This document shows, piece after piece, positions 7,553 through 15,700 of a stretch of 37,831 bases of DNA. A model generated the notes under the pieces. That model was not told where the DNA came from. It did no database searches and worked only from the letters and a program-made list of their open reading frames with translations. The position numbers were made by a program, and so were the translations under genes. Origin of the DNA: Clostridia bacterium (GTDB lineage Bacteria; Bacillota; Clostridia; UMGS1810); contig JAFUPN010000031.1 in NCBI GenBank assembly GCA_017481205.1, forward strand, positions 1 to 37,831. The letters are read 5' to 3'. The stretch's first letter is position 1. Each line of letters opens with the position of its first letter.

Positions 7553-9160
7553 ATGGGTAAGTATATCGGAATTGATTTGGGGACAACGTTTTCTGTTGTG
7601 TCATATATAGATGACAGCGGAAATCCTCAGATTGTAAATAACGCAGAGGGAGAAAACATCACCCCTTCATCTGTCCTTTTTGAGGATGGGGCGGTTATTG
7701 TGGGCAGTGATGCCAAAAGTGCAAGTATTGCAAACCCCGACAGCTATGTGGCATTTGCCAAAAGAAATATGGGAAGCAGCTTGCAAAAGTATAATATAGG
7801 CGGCAATACCTATACGCCTGAGGATATATCAGCGCTGATTTTGAAAAAGCTTGTTAAGGATACAGAAGCAGCCCTTAACGATGAGGTGCTTGGCGCAGTT
7901 ATAACCGTACCGGCATATTTTACCGACCCGCGAAGACAGGCGACTATAGATGCTGCTGCAATTGCAGGTCTTCCTGTACTGGAAATAATCAATGAGCCTA
8001 CTGAAGCTGCCATGGCTTATGGAATAAACAGCGGTGATGAAGAGGAAAAAAATGTGCTTGTGTATGACCTTGGCGGAGGAACCTTTGATATAAGTATTAT
8101 GCGGTTTTGTAAAAATGATATTGAGGTTCTCACAAGCCGCGGTGATTCGGAGCTTGGGGGATATGATTTTGACCTTAAGATAATCGAATGGTTTAAGGCT
8201 CAGGCAAAGCAGCAGGGAGCAGATGTTGACTCGGATTTGCTGGCACAGCAGAATCTTCTTCTTGAAGCCGAAAAGGCAAAAAAATCACTTTCTTCGGGCC
8301 GCACAAAGGTTATGATTACTCTTAATGTATCCGGTAAGCCTGTCAGAGCAGAGCTGACTAAAGAAAACTTTGAGAATATGATTGATCCTTTGATTTATCA
8401 GACAATATGTATTATGAATGCCGCCATGGATGAGGCTAAGCTGGAGTATGCGGATTTGCACAAGATTTTGCTTGTCGGCGGGTCAACAAGAATCCCTCTT
8501 GTTAAGTCAATGATTTTGGAGGAAACGGGAATCGAGCCTTCAATGGATATACATCCCGATGAAGCGGTTGCCAAGGGTGCTGCTTTTCATGCAGTTGCAT
8601 GTGCTTTAAAAAAAGCGGCGAAAAAAAGAGAGGAATGCAGTAATGATAATTATTCAGACAAGTCAGCAGATGCTGCGGAGAGTGCATCTGTTGTAATTGA
8701 CGAATCGTCTATACCGGAGGTTGATAATGAGTATAGCTTTATTGACAGAACCTCTCACGGAATAGGTGTAGAAGCCTATAATGATGAAGGAATAATAGAA
8801 AATTCGGTTATTCTTCCAAAAAACAGTGTTGTGCCGGCAGAGGCTTTCTGTGATTATCAGACTACTGCCGATTATCAGGAATCATTAAAAATCACCGTGC
8901 GTCAGGGTGAGGATAAAAAGCTGGAATACACAACAATAATCGGAGAAACAGAGCTTAAGCTTCGCCCAAAGCCAATCGGCTCTCCTATCAGAGTTGTAAT
9001 CAGCTGCGATATAAATTCTATTATTCATGTAAGTGTAATAGATTTGACCGATAATGAAGATCTTGGCGAAATGAAAATAGAAAGAGTATCCAATCTCTCT
9101 AAGGAAGAAGTGCAAAAGGCACAGAATAAGCTTGGCAAATTAAATATAGGATGGGAATAA
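7553..9160 (+). CDS. Lidless DnaK-like Hsp70 chaperone
   Basis: 535 residues, against about 610-640 for housekeeping DnaK. The nucleotide-binding domain is complete: GIDLGTTFS (5-13), AYFTDPRRQATIDAA, NEPTEAAMAYG, YDLGGGTFDIS (about 170-180) and LLVGGSTRIP (about 306-315). A charged linker at about 352-385 replaces the usual hydrophobic interdomain linker. A short beta-sandwich substrate domain (about 390-515) follows, and then the chain stops at GKLNIGWE. The helical lid and acidic C-terminal tail of DnaK are missing. A lidless Hsp70 still binds ATP but should hold clients loosely or work as a specialised assembly factor. GGAGG precedes the start. A J-domain protein follows 3 bp downstream, which argues for a dedicated pair. 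It is not the cell's main dnaK, since grpE, dnaJ and hrcA are absent. Confidence 0.93.
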   Translation: MGKYIGIDLGTTFSVVSYIDDSGNPQIVNNAEGENITPSSVLFEDGAVIVGSDAKSASIANPDSYVAFAKRNMGSSLQKYNIGGNTYTPEDISALILKKLVKDTEAALNDEVLGAVITVPAYFTDPRRQATIDAAAIAGLPVLEIINEPTEAAMAYGINSGDEEEKNVLVYDLGGGTFDISIMRFCKNDIEVLTSRGDSELGGYDFDLKIIEWFKAQAKQQGADVDSDLLAQQNLLLEAEKAKKSLSSGRTKVMITLNVSGKPVRAELTKENFENMIDPLIYQTICIMNAAMDEAKLEYADLHKILLVGGSTRIPLVKSMILEETGIEPSMDIHPDEAVAKGAAFHAVACALKKAAKKREECSNDNYSDKSADAAESASVVIDESSIPEVDNEYSFIDRTSHGIGVEAYNDEGIIENSVILPKNSVVPAEAFCDYQTTADYQESLKITVRQGEDKKLEYTTIIGETELKLRPKPIGSPIRVVISCDINSIIHVSVIDLTDNEDLGEMKIERVSNLSKEEVQKAQNKLGKLNIGWE

Positions 9161-9163
9161 AAA

Positions 9164-10387
9164 ATGGCAGAATATTTTATTGATTATTATAGTATGTTTT
9201 CAGAACAGATTAACCGTGAGATGACTGAAAGTGAGATTAAGAAACGGTTATCAGAAGAAATGAGCTTTATAAGCCAAAGATTGTCGGGTATACATCCTGA
9301 TGATGAGGCGAATCAAAAAAGCACACGTGAAATCAGAGATCATTGCCGTAAGGCTATCAAGATTCTCTCAAACCCCGTTACAAGAAGAGAATATGACATA
9401 CAGCTTGATGCTGCTGTTAAAGCCGGAAAGGTTAATTATGAGGTATCTGAAGAGGTTAAGGATATTCTGGCTCGTGCTCATGCTTTCTTTGAAAAGGGAC
9501 GTTATGATTTGGCACTGAACCTTGCAAAAGAAGCACTTGATAATAAGCTTGATTCGGAAGAAACATACGAACTCATAAGCAGATCATACTTTATGCTGGG
9601 AGATTATGATGAGGCTGTAGATTCTGTCAGCAAGGCTGCAGGAATATATCAGAGCTCTCTTCATTTGCGTTGGCTGAACATTCGTTTCCTTACTATGACA
9701 GAAAACTTCAATGAGGCTCAGGCAAAGCTTAATGAAGCGATGAGAGATTTTGACAATGATTCCATGCTTGCGGCAGAGCAGATTTATCTTTATGGCTATG
9801 CAGAAAGATTTGATATGCTCAAGGATACTATAGATTCATATATCAGCCGTAATCCAAATGATATGAACTATCGGAGATATGTTGCTCATAACCTGATAGA
9901 AATAGCTCAGCAATGCTATGTGTACGACAGTGCTGCTGAGATGCTGCTGCTTACGGAAGAAGAATCATACAACAGATGTCTCGAGCTTGTTACTTTAGCC
10001 AACACCATATTCCAGGATGAATATGTTCAGAATGAATTGGAGTATGTTAAGGAATTTGGCGAAGAAGTATTTGACGATGACCACAAGGGACTCAAGCGTT
10101 TTTACCGTATCGGAGGTATTTTGCTTATATTATTCGGCATTATTCTTATTACCGATTTGTTTGAGGGCGGTTCAATATACCCGCCGATAATAGTTATCGG
10201 TATAGGTGTTTTATTTCAGTATGCAGCCGGGCTGGTGGATAAGTGCAGCTACCGTCCATACTGGAAGGTATACAGGGATACATACAGAGGCTTTAAGGAG
10301 CATGATGACGGTATATTATACAATGTGTTGATGTTGCCCTGGGAAATTGTAAAACAGGTATTTGGTGCTTTCTTTGGAAGCGATTAA
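9164..10387 (+). CDS. Membrane-anchored J-domain protein with TPR-like repeats
   Basis: 407 residues. The N-terminus is a diverged J domain: DYYSMF near residue 7, a helix ending before the signature HPD at residues 44-46 (SGIHPDDE), then KAIKILSNPVTRREYD (about 63-78), which matches the last helix of J domains. Residues about 95-300 are helical repeats of TPR type (ARAHAFFEKGRYDLALNLAK, and SRSYFMLGDYDEAVDSVSKA). Two hydrophobic segments follow at about 316-332 (GGILLILFGIILITDLF) and 340-358 (YPPIIVIGIGVLFQYAAGL), so the J and TPR parts probably face the cytosol from the membrane. J domains stimulate Hsp70 ATPase through HPD; the obvious partner is the adjacent lidless Hsp70. This would localise the chaperone and its client at the membrane. 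Confidence 0.85.
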   Translation: MAEYFIDYYSMFSEQINREMTESEIKKRLSEEMSFISQRLSGIHPDDEANQKSTREIRDHCRKAIKILSNPVTRREYDIQLDAAVKAGKVNYEVSEEVKDILARAHAFFEKGRYDLALNLAKEALDNKLDSEETYELISRSYFMLGDYDEAVDSVSKAAGIYQSSLHLRWLNIRFLTMTENFNEAQAKLNEAMRDFDNDSMLAAEQIYLYGYAERFDMLKDTIDSYISRNPNDMNYRRYVAHNLIEIAQQCYVYDSAAEMLLLTEEESYNRCLELVTLANTIFQDEYVQNELEYVKEFGEEVFDDDHKGLKRFYRIGGILLILFGIILITDLFEGGSIYPPIIVIGIGVLFQYAAGLVDKCSYRPYWKVYRDTYRGFKEHDDGILYNVLMLPWEIVKQVFGAFFGSD

Positions 10388-10430
10388 TCAAATATACAAA
10401 AAAATTTATGTTAACGGAGGAAAAACTATT

Positions 10431-10796
10431 ATGAAATGTTCAAAATGCGGTGCAACCGTTCTCAAAGGAGATCAAACCTGCAAAAAATGCGGAGCATTAC
10501 TGGTTGAAGCGGCAGAGGTATATGCTGCAGACAAGCAGTATCGTTCACGCTTTACTTTGCTGTTTCGTGCGTGGGTAGGGGCTACATCAGGTCTTCATCT
10601 GAAATGGCTTGGATATCCCGAAGAAGCTAAACAGGTAAGGGCTCAGTATGGTTTGACTCTTGGGAATATTTTCAATGTTTGGGGCATGATTGGTTCATGT
10701 GGTTATCAGGTTGTTGAAGTTACTGCAGTAATGTTTGGAAAATATCGTTGTGATGCAGAGGGACATCCCGTCCGCTATTTCAAGCCTAAAAAATAA
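10431..10796 (+). CDS. Zinc-ribbon protein with a TM2-like membrane hairpin
   Basis: 121 residues from the ATG at 10431, chosen because GGAGG lies at 10416-10420; an in-frame start at 10362 would overlap the previous gene and add 23 unlikely residues. The N-terminus is a short zinc ribbon with Cys3, Cys6, Cys17 and Cys20. Residues about 40-115 resemble a degenerate TM2 domain: an aromatic segment, the SGLHLKWLGYPEEAK turn where TM2 proteins have GxHRFYLG, a second hydrophobic stretch and a closing KYRCDAEGHPVRYF. Last gene of the operon, directly before the terminator. Likely a small membrane protein whose ribbon binds a partner or metal. The TM2 likeness is a by-eye judgement. Confidence 0.78.
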   Translation: MKCSKCGATVLKGDQTCKKCGALLVEAAEVYAADKQYRSRFTLLFRAWVGATSGLHLKWLGYPEEAKQVRAQYGLTLGNIFNVWGMIGSCGYQVVEVTAVMFGKYRCDAEGHPVRYFKPKK

Positions 10797-10807
10797 ATTA
10801 CTTTAAT

Positions 10808-10850
10808 AAAATACATGCTATGAGTAAATTTAATCACAGCATGTATTTTT
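10808..10850. terminator. Bidirectional intrinsic terminator
   Basis: Perfect 12-bp arms AAAATACATGCT (10808-10819) and AGCATGTATTTT (10838-10849), flanked by A-rich and T-rich sequence on each side. It ends the HerA operon on the plus strand and the PAP2 gene on the minus strand, whose stop codon (10830-10832) lies in the loop. Confidence 0.88.
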
Positions 10851-11360
10851 GTTTGCTTTGAAAATTATATTGGTAACTACTCCTATTATACCCCCAAGTA
10901 TTGCTCCTGCAATAACATCGGTGGGGTAGTGTACATACAGATACAGTCTTGAAAAGCCTATCAGTGCGGCTATAATAAATGAGGCGATGCCCCATCGGCG
11001 GTAGTCGGAAAATATGACCGAAGCAAAGGCAAAGGCAAACAGAGTGTGCCCCGAGGGAAAAGAAAAGTCCGACAGCGGAGATATTATAATCTGGAAATCT
11101 GCCGCAGCATAGGGACGTATTCTGCCTACTGCATTTTTTAGTATCAGATTACACAGAACAAAGCTTATAATCATAGCAGCTGCGAGACGTATTCCGGTCT
11201 TGCGGGTTTTGCCTATGAAAAGCAAAATCAGGGTCAGGGCTATATAAAGGATGCCGTGGTCTCCCAAAGCGGTAACAGCTTTCATAAATATATCGCCAAA
11301 GCCGCTGCGCATATGCTCCTGTATGAAATTGAGTATTTCAAAATCAATGGTTGTAATCAT
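10830..11360 (-). CDS. PAP2-family membrane phosphatase
   Basis: 176 residues with the three PAP2 signature blocks in order: KNAVGRIRP (K-x6-RP), FPSGHTLFA (PSGH) and SRLYLYVHYPTDVIAG (SR-x5-H-x3-D). Several hydrophobic helices surround them, as expected for an integral membrane enzyme whose active site faces outward. Relatives dephosphorylate undecaprenyl pyrophosphate, phosphatidylglycerol phosphate or phosphatidate; the sequence does not decide which. AAGGATC precedes the ATG. It is convergent with the HerA operon and shares its terminator, and seems unrelated to it in function. Confidence 0.93.
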   Translation of the reverse strand: MITTIDFEILNFIQEHMRSGFGDIFMKAVTALGDHGILYIALTLILLFIGKTRKTGIRLAAAMIISFVLCNLILKNAVGRIRPYAAADFQIIISPLSDFSFPSGHTLFAFAFASVIFSDYRRWGIASFIIAALIGFSRLYLYVHYPTDVIAGAILGGIIGVVTNIIFKANKNTCCD

Positions 11361-11446
11361 AAGAGATCCTTTCTTTTTTGTTTTGATTTGACAGCAGCCG
11401 AAAGTTAATTCCTTGTTGGCTTTGCCGAAAATTCGCCGTTTAAGGC

Positions 11447-11474
11447 GTCTTCAGTATTGGTTGCTAAGGCTATG
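11447..11474. repeat. Dispersed 28-bp repeat, copy at left
   Basis: The string GTCTTCAGTATTGGTTGCTA followed by AGGCTATG matches 24486-24513 with only two differences. It is part of a decayed intergenic repeat family that also includes the CTTCGCTCAGAATGAC stretch just after it. Confidence 0.6.
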
Positions 11475-11554
11475 TCCTTCGCTCAGAATGACATAAGTGT
11501 TAGTTTGGTGCACTGTTTGGTTCAGCAGCACTACAGCTGTAAGAAAAAATTTGC

Positions 11555-11677
11555 TTAAGAATTGCAGAGAAAAATGGTAAAATCGTGCATATCAACTTCT
11601 GCTGCTGTTGCACGATTTTAGCCGATATCCGAATAAGTTTCGGATTGGAGGCGGCGATTTTTATCTGCAATTCTTAA
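11555..11677. repeat. 123-bp palindromic element with perfect 14-bp terminal inverted repeats
   Basis: The ends TTAAGAATTGCAGA (11555-11568) and TCTGCAATTCTTAA (11664-11677) are perfect inverted repeats. Inside lies a second perfect 12-bp stem, TAAAATCGTGCA (11578-11589) with TGCACGATTTTA (11609-11620), and a third small stem around ATCCGAA/TTCGGAT. There is no coding capacity. It resembles a MITE or a structured repeat; no target-site duplication could be fixed. Confidence 0.65.
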
Positions 11678-11721
11678 TTTTTTCGCAACGTGCACATGAA
11701 TAATTATTAATCCGTTAAGCA

Positions 11722-11820
11722 CTCGAGCGAGGGGTTCAGGGGACTGGTCCCCTGACGGGGGCTTCGGGGCATCGCGCCCGAGGTTTTTTGGTACTTTTTG
11801 ACCGCAAAAAGTACATAAGA
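11722..11820. repeat. GC-rich hairpin-rich intergenic repeat
   Basis: A sharply GC-rich stretch in an AT-rich gap. It holds the perfect hairpin CAGGGGAC-TG-GTCCCCTG (11737-11754) and, after CCCGAGGTTTTTTGG, a 10-bp hairpin GTACTTTTTG-ACCG-CAAAAAGTAC (11791-11814). It looks like a REP-type dispersed element of Clostridia; only one copy is present in this window. Nothing in 11361-11898 looks like a gene. Confidence 0.5.
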
Positions 11821-11870
11821 AACATATTTAAAGAACAATATATAAATTATGTTCAATCCAGGCGCACGAA

Positions 11871-11897
11871 TTGACTGCAGCGCCGCGCTGCAATCAA
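11871..11897 (-). terminator. Hairpin just past the xth stop codon
   Basis: Arms TTGACTGCAGCG (11871-11882) and CGCTGCAATCAA (11886-11897) pair over 12 bp with one G-T-type position and a 3-nt loop, directly after the xth stop at 11899. No U-run follows in the minus direction, so it may protect the mRNA 3' end rather than terminate on its own. Confidence 0.4.
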
Positions 11898-11898
11898 C

Positions 11899-12645
11899 TC
11901 AAATCTCAATACTTACCGGGCAATGGTCGCTGCCGAGGATGTCTGCATGGATGGCAGCCTCCTTTATGCCGTCGGCAACGGAGGATGATACCACAAAATA
12001 GTCAATTCTCCATCCGGCATTGCGCTCTCTCGCTTTAAAGCGGTATGACCACCAGGAGTAGGCTTCGGCTTTGTCAGGATAAAGGTAGCGGAAGCTGTCG
12101 GTAAAGCCTGCCGCCAGCAGGTCGGTAAATTTGCCTCGCTCCTCATCGGTAAAGCCGGGATTATGATGATTTGATTTTGGATTTTTTATATCTATTTCTT
12201 CATGAGCCACATTAAGGTCACCGCAGTAGTATACAGGCTTTTTTTCGTCAAGGCTTTTGAGATAAGTGCGCATATTGTCCTCAAATTCCATACGGTAGTC
12301 CAGGCGCTTAAGACCGTCCTGGGCATTGGGCACATAGCAGTTTACCAGATAAAATTCCGGAAATTCCAGGGTGATTATTCTGCCTTCGTCATTATATTTT
12401 CCGTCAATGCCGTATGTCACATTAATCGGCTCTTCCTTGGTAAATACTGCAGTTCCGGAGTATCCCTTTTTCTCGGCGCAGCTTAAGTAGGTGTGGTAGC
12501 CCTCCGGGAAAAAGCACATCTGCTCCTCCTGCAGCTTTGTTTCCTGCAGACAGAAAATGTCTGCGTCAATATTGTTGAAAAAGTCCTCAAAGCCCTTTTG
12601 CATACAAGCTCTGAGACCGTTTACATTCCATGATACAAATTTCAT
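11899..12645 (-). CDS. xth: Exodeoxyribonuclease III (AP endonuclease)
   Basis: 248 residues, a full-length member of the exonuclease-endonuclease-phosphatase fold. Conserved blocks are MKFVSWNVNGLRA at the start, CLQETKLQ (metal-binding Glu), YYCGDLNVAHEEIDI, WSYRFKARERNAGWRIDYF and the closing SDHCPVSIEI (catalytic His). It cleaves DNA at abasic sites and removes 3' blocking groups in base-excision repair in the cytosol. A GGGAGGT ribosome binding site precedes the ATG. Its promoter at 12673-12701 overlaps the divergent heparinase promoter. In some Firmicutes the gene is called exoA. Confidence 0.96.
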   Translation of the reverse strand: MKFVSWNVNGLRACMQKGFEDFFNNIDADIFCLQETKLQEEQMCFFPEGYHTYLSCAEKKGYSGTAVFTKEEPINVTYGIDGKYNDEGRIITLEFPEFYLVNCYVPNAQDGLKRLDYRMEFEDNMRTYLKSLDEKKPVYYCGDLNVAHEEIDIKNPKSNHHNPGFTDEERGKFTDLLAAGFTDSFRYLYPDKAEAYSWWSYRFKARERNAGWRIDYFVVSSSVADGIKEAAIHADILGSDHCPVSIEI

Positions 12646-12672
12646 AGGTACCTCCCAAATTTATTTGTATTT

Positions 12673-12701
12673 ATTATAACATTACTATTGCTATTTGGCA
12701 A
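12673..12701 (-). promoter_or_regulatory. Promoter of xth
   Basis: On the minus strand TTGCCA (12696-12701), a 17-bp spacer and TATAAT (12673-12678) form a near-consensus sigma-A promoter, with transcription starting about 20 bp before the xth ATG. Confidence 0.75.
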
Positions 12702-12716
12702 TAAAAATTGTATAAT
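12688..12716 (+). promoter_or_regulatory. Promoter of the heparinase-like gene pair
   Basis: TTGCTA (12688-12693), a 17-bp spacer and TATAAT (12711-12716) on the plus strand, about 50 bp before the ATG at 12766. Its -35 lies between the -10 and -35 of the opposing xth promoter, so the two polymerase sites overlap. The TTG codon at 12688 is part of this -35 box and cannot be the gene start. Confidence 0.75.
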
Positions 12717-12765
12717 TTATATTGGATGTTTATATGTATCACTAAACGAAACGGAGCGTTTGATT

Positions 12766-15700
12766 ATGAAATCCAAAGCCTATATATCATTATTTATTAT
12801 ATTTGCTATGATTATTCAGCTTGCAGGAGGTTTATGCGTTTTTGCCGAAGAAACAGCCGGCGGAACCGATATTGTCAGTCTCAATACCACCAATGATGCA
12901 GGAGACCACTGTTATTTTGACAATCACTACTGCTATACCTCCATCAATCCCAATTACGGCAATTTTTTTGCCAATCAGAAAACAAATTATATCGAATGCT
13001 ACCGTCTTGATTATACAAATCCAAGGCGTAAGGATTACATATATCTTGAAAAAACAGACCCGGACAACGATTGCTATTTTGACATAAACTGTAACCGACT
13101 TTCCTATACCAGATACAGCCAGAGAGCGTATGATTATTTCCTGGTTCAGGGTGACTTCAAGGTAGGACTCATGGGTGCAGACTGTCAGATGTTTTTGTTC
13201 CGCGATTCCACATCCGGTTCTTCTGTTGTCAACTATGTCAGTGCCTATCTTCGTGCTGACGGCTCGCTGAAGCTGTCCGACGGCACAGTTGTTCCCGATG
13301 TGGCAAAGGTCAATACCTGGTTTAATATGAAAGCTGCCGTAAATCTTAAAACCTCCCTCTGCGAGGTGTATATAAATGACGTTAAGGCCGGCACAATGGC
13401 CATACCTGCCGCTATGTCACGCATCAACATGGTAAGGCTCAGTCTTTACAGCGGTACAGGCAATATGTATGCGGACAATTTCTCTGTAACAGGTCTTGAG
13501 GTTCCCTATGAAAACGGAATTGAGGTCAGAAGCGATGTATTCCCCGATAATCCTCAGATAGCGGAATTTTTGCAGGGGAAGGTTGCCATGCACGGCTACG
13601 GCAAGCTTATGTATAAGGATGGGGTAAAAGCTCCCATATTCCCCGAGCCGGTGTATGATGAGGACAGGCAGGAGCTGTATGTGGCAGCGGATACCCTTAA
13701 TTATGCCTTCGGTATTAATCTTGAAGAGGGCTTCTCCGGTCTGAGCGGCAGCGATATTTCCGTGACTGAGGGTGGAGTCGTTGTGTACAAGGGCGAAAGC
13801 CATACTATGAAAAACGGTACTCTTACTGTGACCGACAGGCTCTATGTGCCGGTTACCGATTTTGCTGAAATCCTGGGCAAATATGCTTTTACCCACGAAA
13901 CGGGAATGATAGTTATATCCGACGAAAATGAGTTTATAGACACAACCGACTGGGAGTATATCACCTTCAGACCGGACCAGAGCGCCATCACCCTTTTTAA
14001 TGATGTGGACTTTCTCAACAGCTTTCTCTCTTATGAGCAGCCGGATATGAGCCGTCTTAAGGAGGATTTTGCTTCGGTATCAGGCGAATATGAATCGGCT
14101 CATCCGAGGATTTTGCTTAATCAGAAGGATTTTGACCGTCTGAAAAATCTCTACAGTACCGACGAAACCTACAAGACTATTGCCAATAATATAATCTCCA
14201 AGGCAAAATCATATCTGAGAAAAGAGCCCTTGGTATACAAATTTGACGATGCCATGAGAATGTACAGCTCCGGTGCAGAAACACAGAACCGCTTTATGTA
14301 CTGGGGCTATGCCTACAAGCTTACCGGTGATAGCAGATATGTAAAAAGAGCGGTAATGGAGCTGGAAGCGCTTGACAAATTCCCTGATTTTAACCCCATG
14401 CATATTATCGACACGGGAATGTTCTGTATGGGTCTTGCATGTGCCTATGACTGGTTTTACGAGGCATACACTCCCGAGGAGAGAGAGCTTGCAAGGAGAG
14501 TTGTGTTTGAAAAATGCTTCAAATCCCTCTCAGATGCCTACTACGGCAGACTGTCTCAGGCAACCTCCGGCAACGGCGCCGTAAAATGGACCAGCAACTA
14601 CAATGCAGTGGTATCCGGCGGCTGTCTCAATGCGGCAATTGCCACTATAGAATGTGACCCGGAATACAACCTTGATATGATTGACAACTGCATACGCAGT
14701 CTTGAATATTGCCTGGCGGGCATCATGCCCGGCGGCGGCTGGGGCGAATCTGTTTCCTACTGGAACTACACCATGGAATTTTTGTCGTACTCCATGGCAA
14801 GCCTCAACACATCCTTCGGCACCGACTACGGTATCGGCAAAAGCCAGGGTATGGAGGATACACTCAGATATGCAATGGCATGTCTTGGTATCGGAGGAAT
14901 GTACAATTATCACGATTCCGGTCAGAGTGTAGCTTCAAAAAGCAACTCATACAAGACCTTTATGTATCTGGCAAATACCTACGGCATTGACGATGCCTAC
15001 GGAATGCGCATGTATGACCTGCTCAACAAACGTACAAGCCCTGTTGTTGAGGACGGCTTGTTCTATAACGAAAATATCACTGATTTTGAAGATGTGTATG
15101 ACAAAAACGGTACTGAAATAAAAATCGACGGAACAGAGCTTTTTTCTTCCCGGGATACCTACAACCGTGACAACAGCCAATTTTACTTTGCAACTCACTT
15201 CGGCGCTACCTGGGGATATCATCACCACTGCGACTGCGGCAGCTTTGTGCTGGATATGTACGGCACACGCTTTGCCGATGACCTTGGCGCCGATGATTAT
15301 AATATAGAAAACGAGCTGAAATATTCTTCTTATGAGCTTTACAGAAAGAGAGCCGAGGGGCACAATGTTATGGTTATTGCACCTTCGTCTCATTCCGGCA
15401 GCTTTGAGCAGAATCTCAATGTGTTTGCGCCCATTACCGGCTATGAAACCGACGGAACCCGTTCCTATGTAATAGCCGATATGGATGAGGTTTATGCAGA
15501 GTGCGACAGAATGCAGCAGGGATATTATGTAGATAAAGAAAAAATGAGTGTTACCATGCGCAATGAGTTTACAGCTCCCACCGGTACGGAGGTATATTGG
15601 TTTATGCACACCAGAGCCGATATCCAGATTGACGGAAATACCGCCTATCTCACCAGAGACGGACATACTGTGTGCCTGCGGTTTGATACCAATGCTCCTG

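Noticed and set aside
7553..9160. Housekeeping dnaK
   Set aside because: The lid and acidic tail are absent, grpE/dnaJ/hrcA are not nearby, and the gene sits in a specialised operon.
12688..12765. Longer N-terminus for the first heparinase-like protein
   Set aside because: The TTG start is part of the promoter -35 box, and the signal peptide and ribosome binding site match the ATG at 12766.
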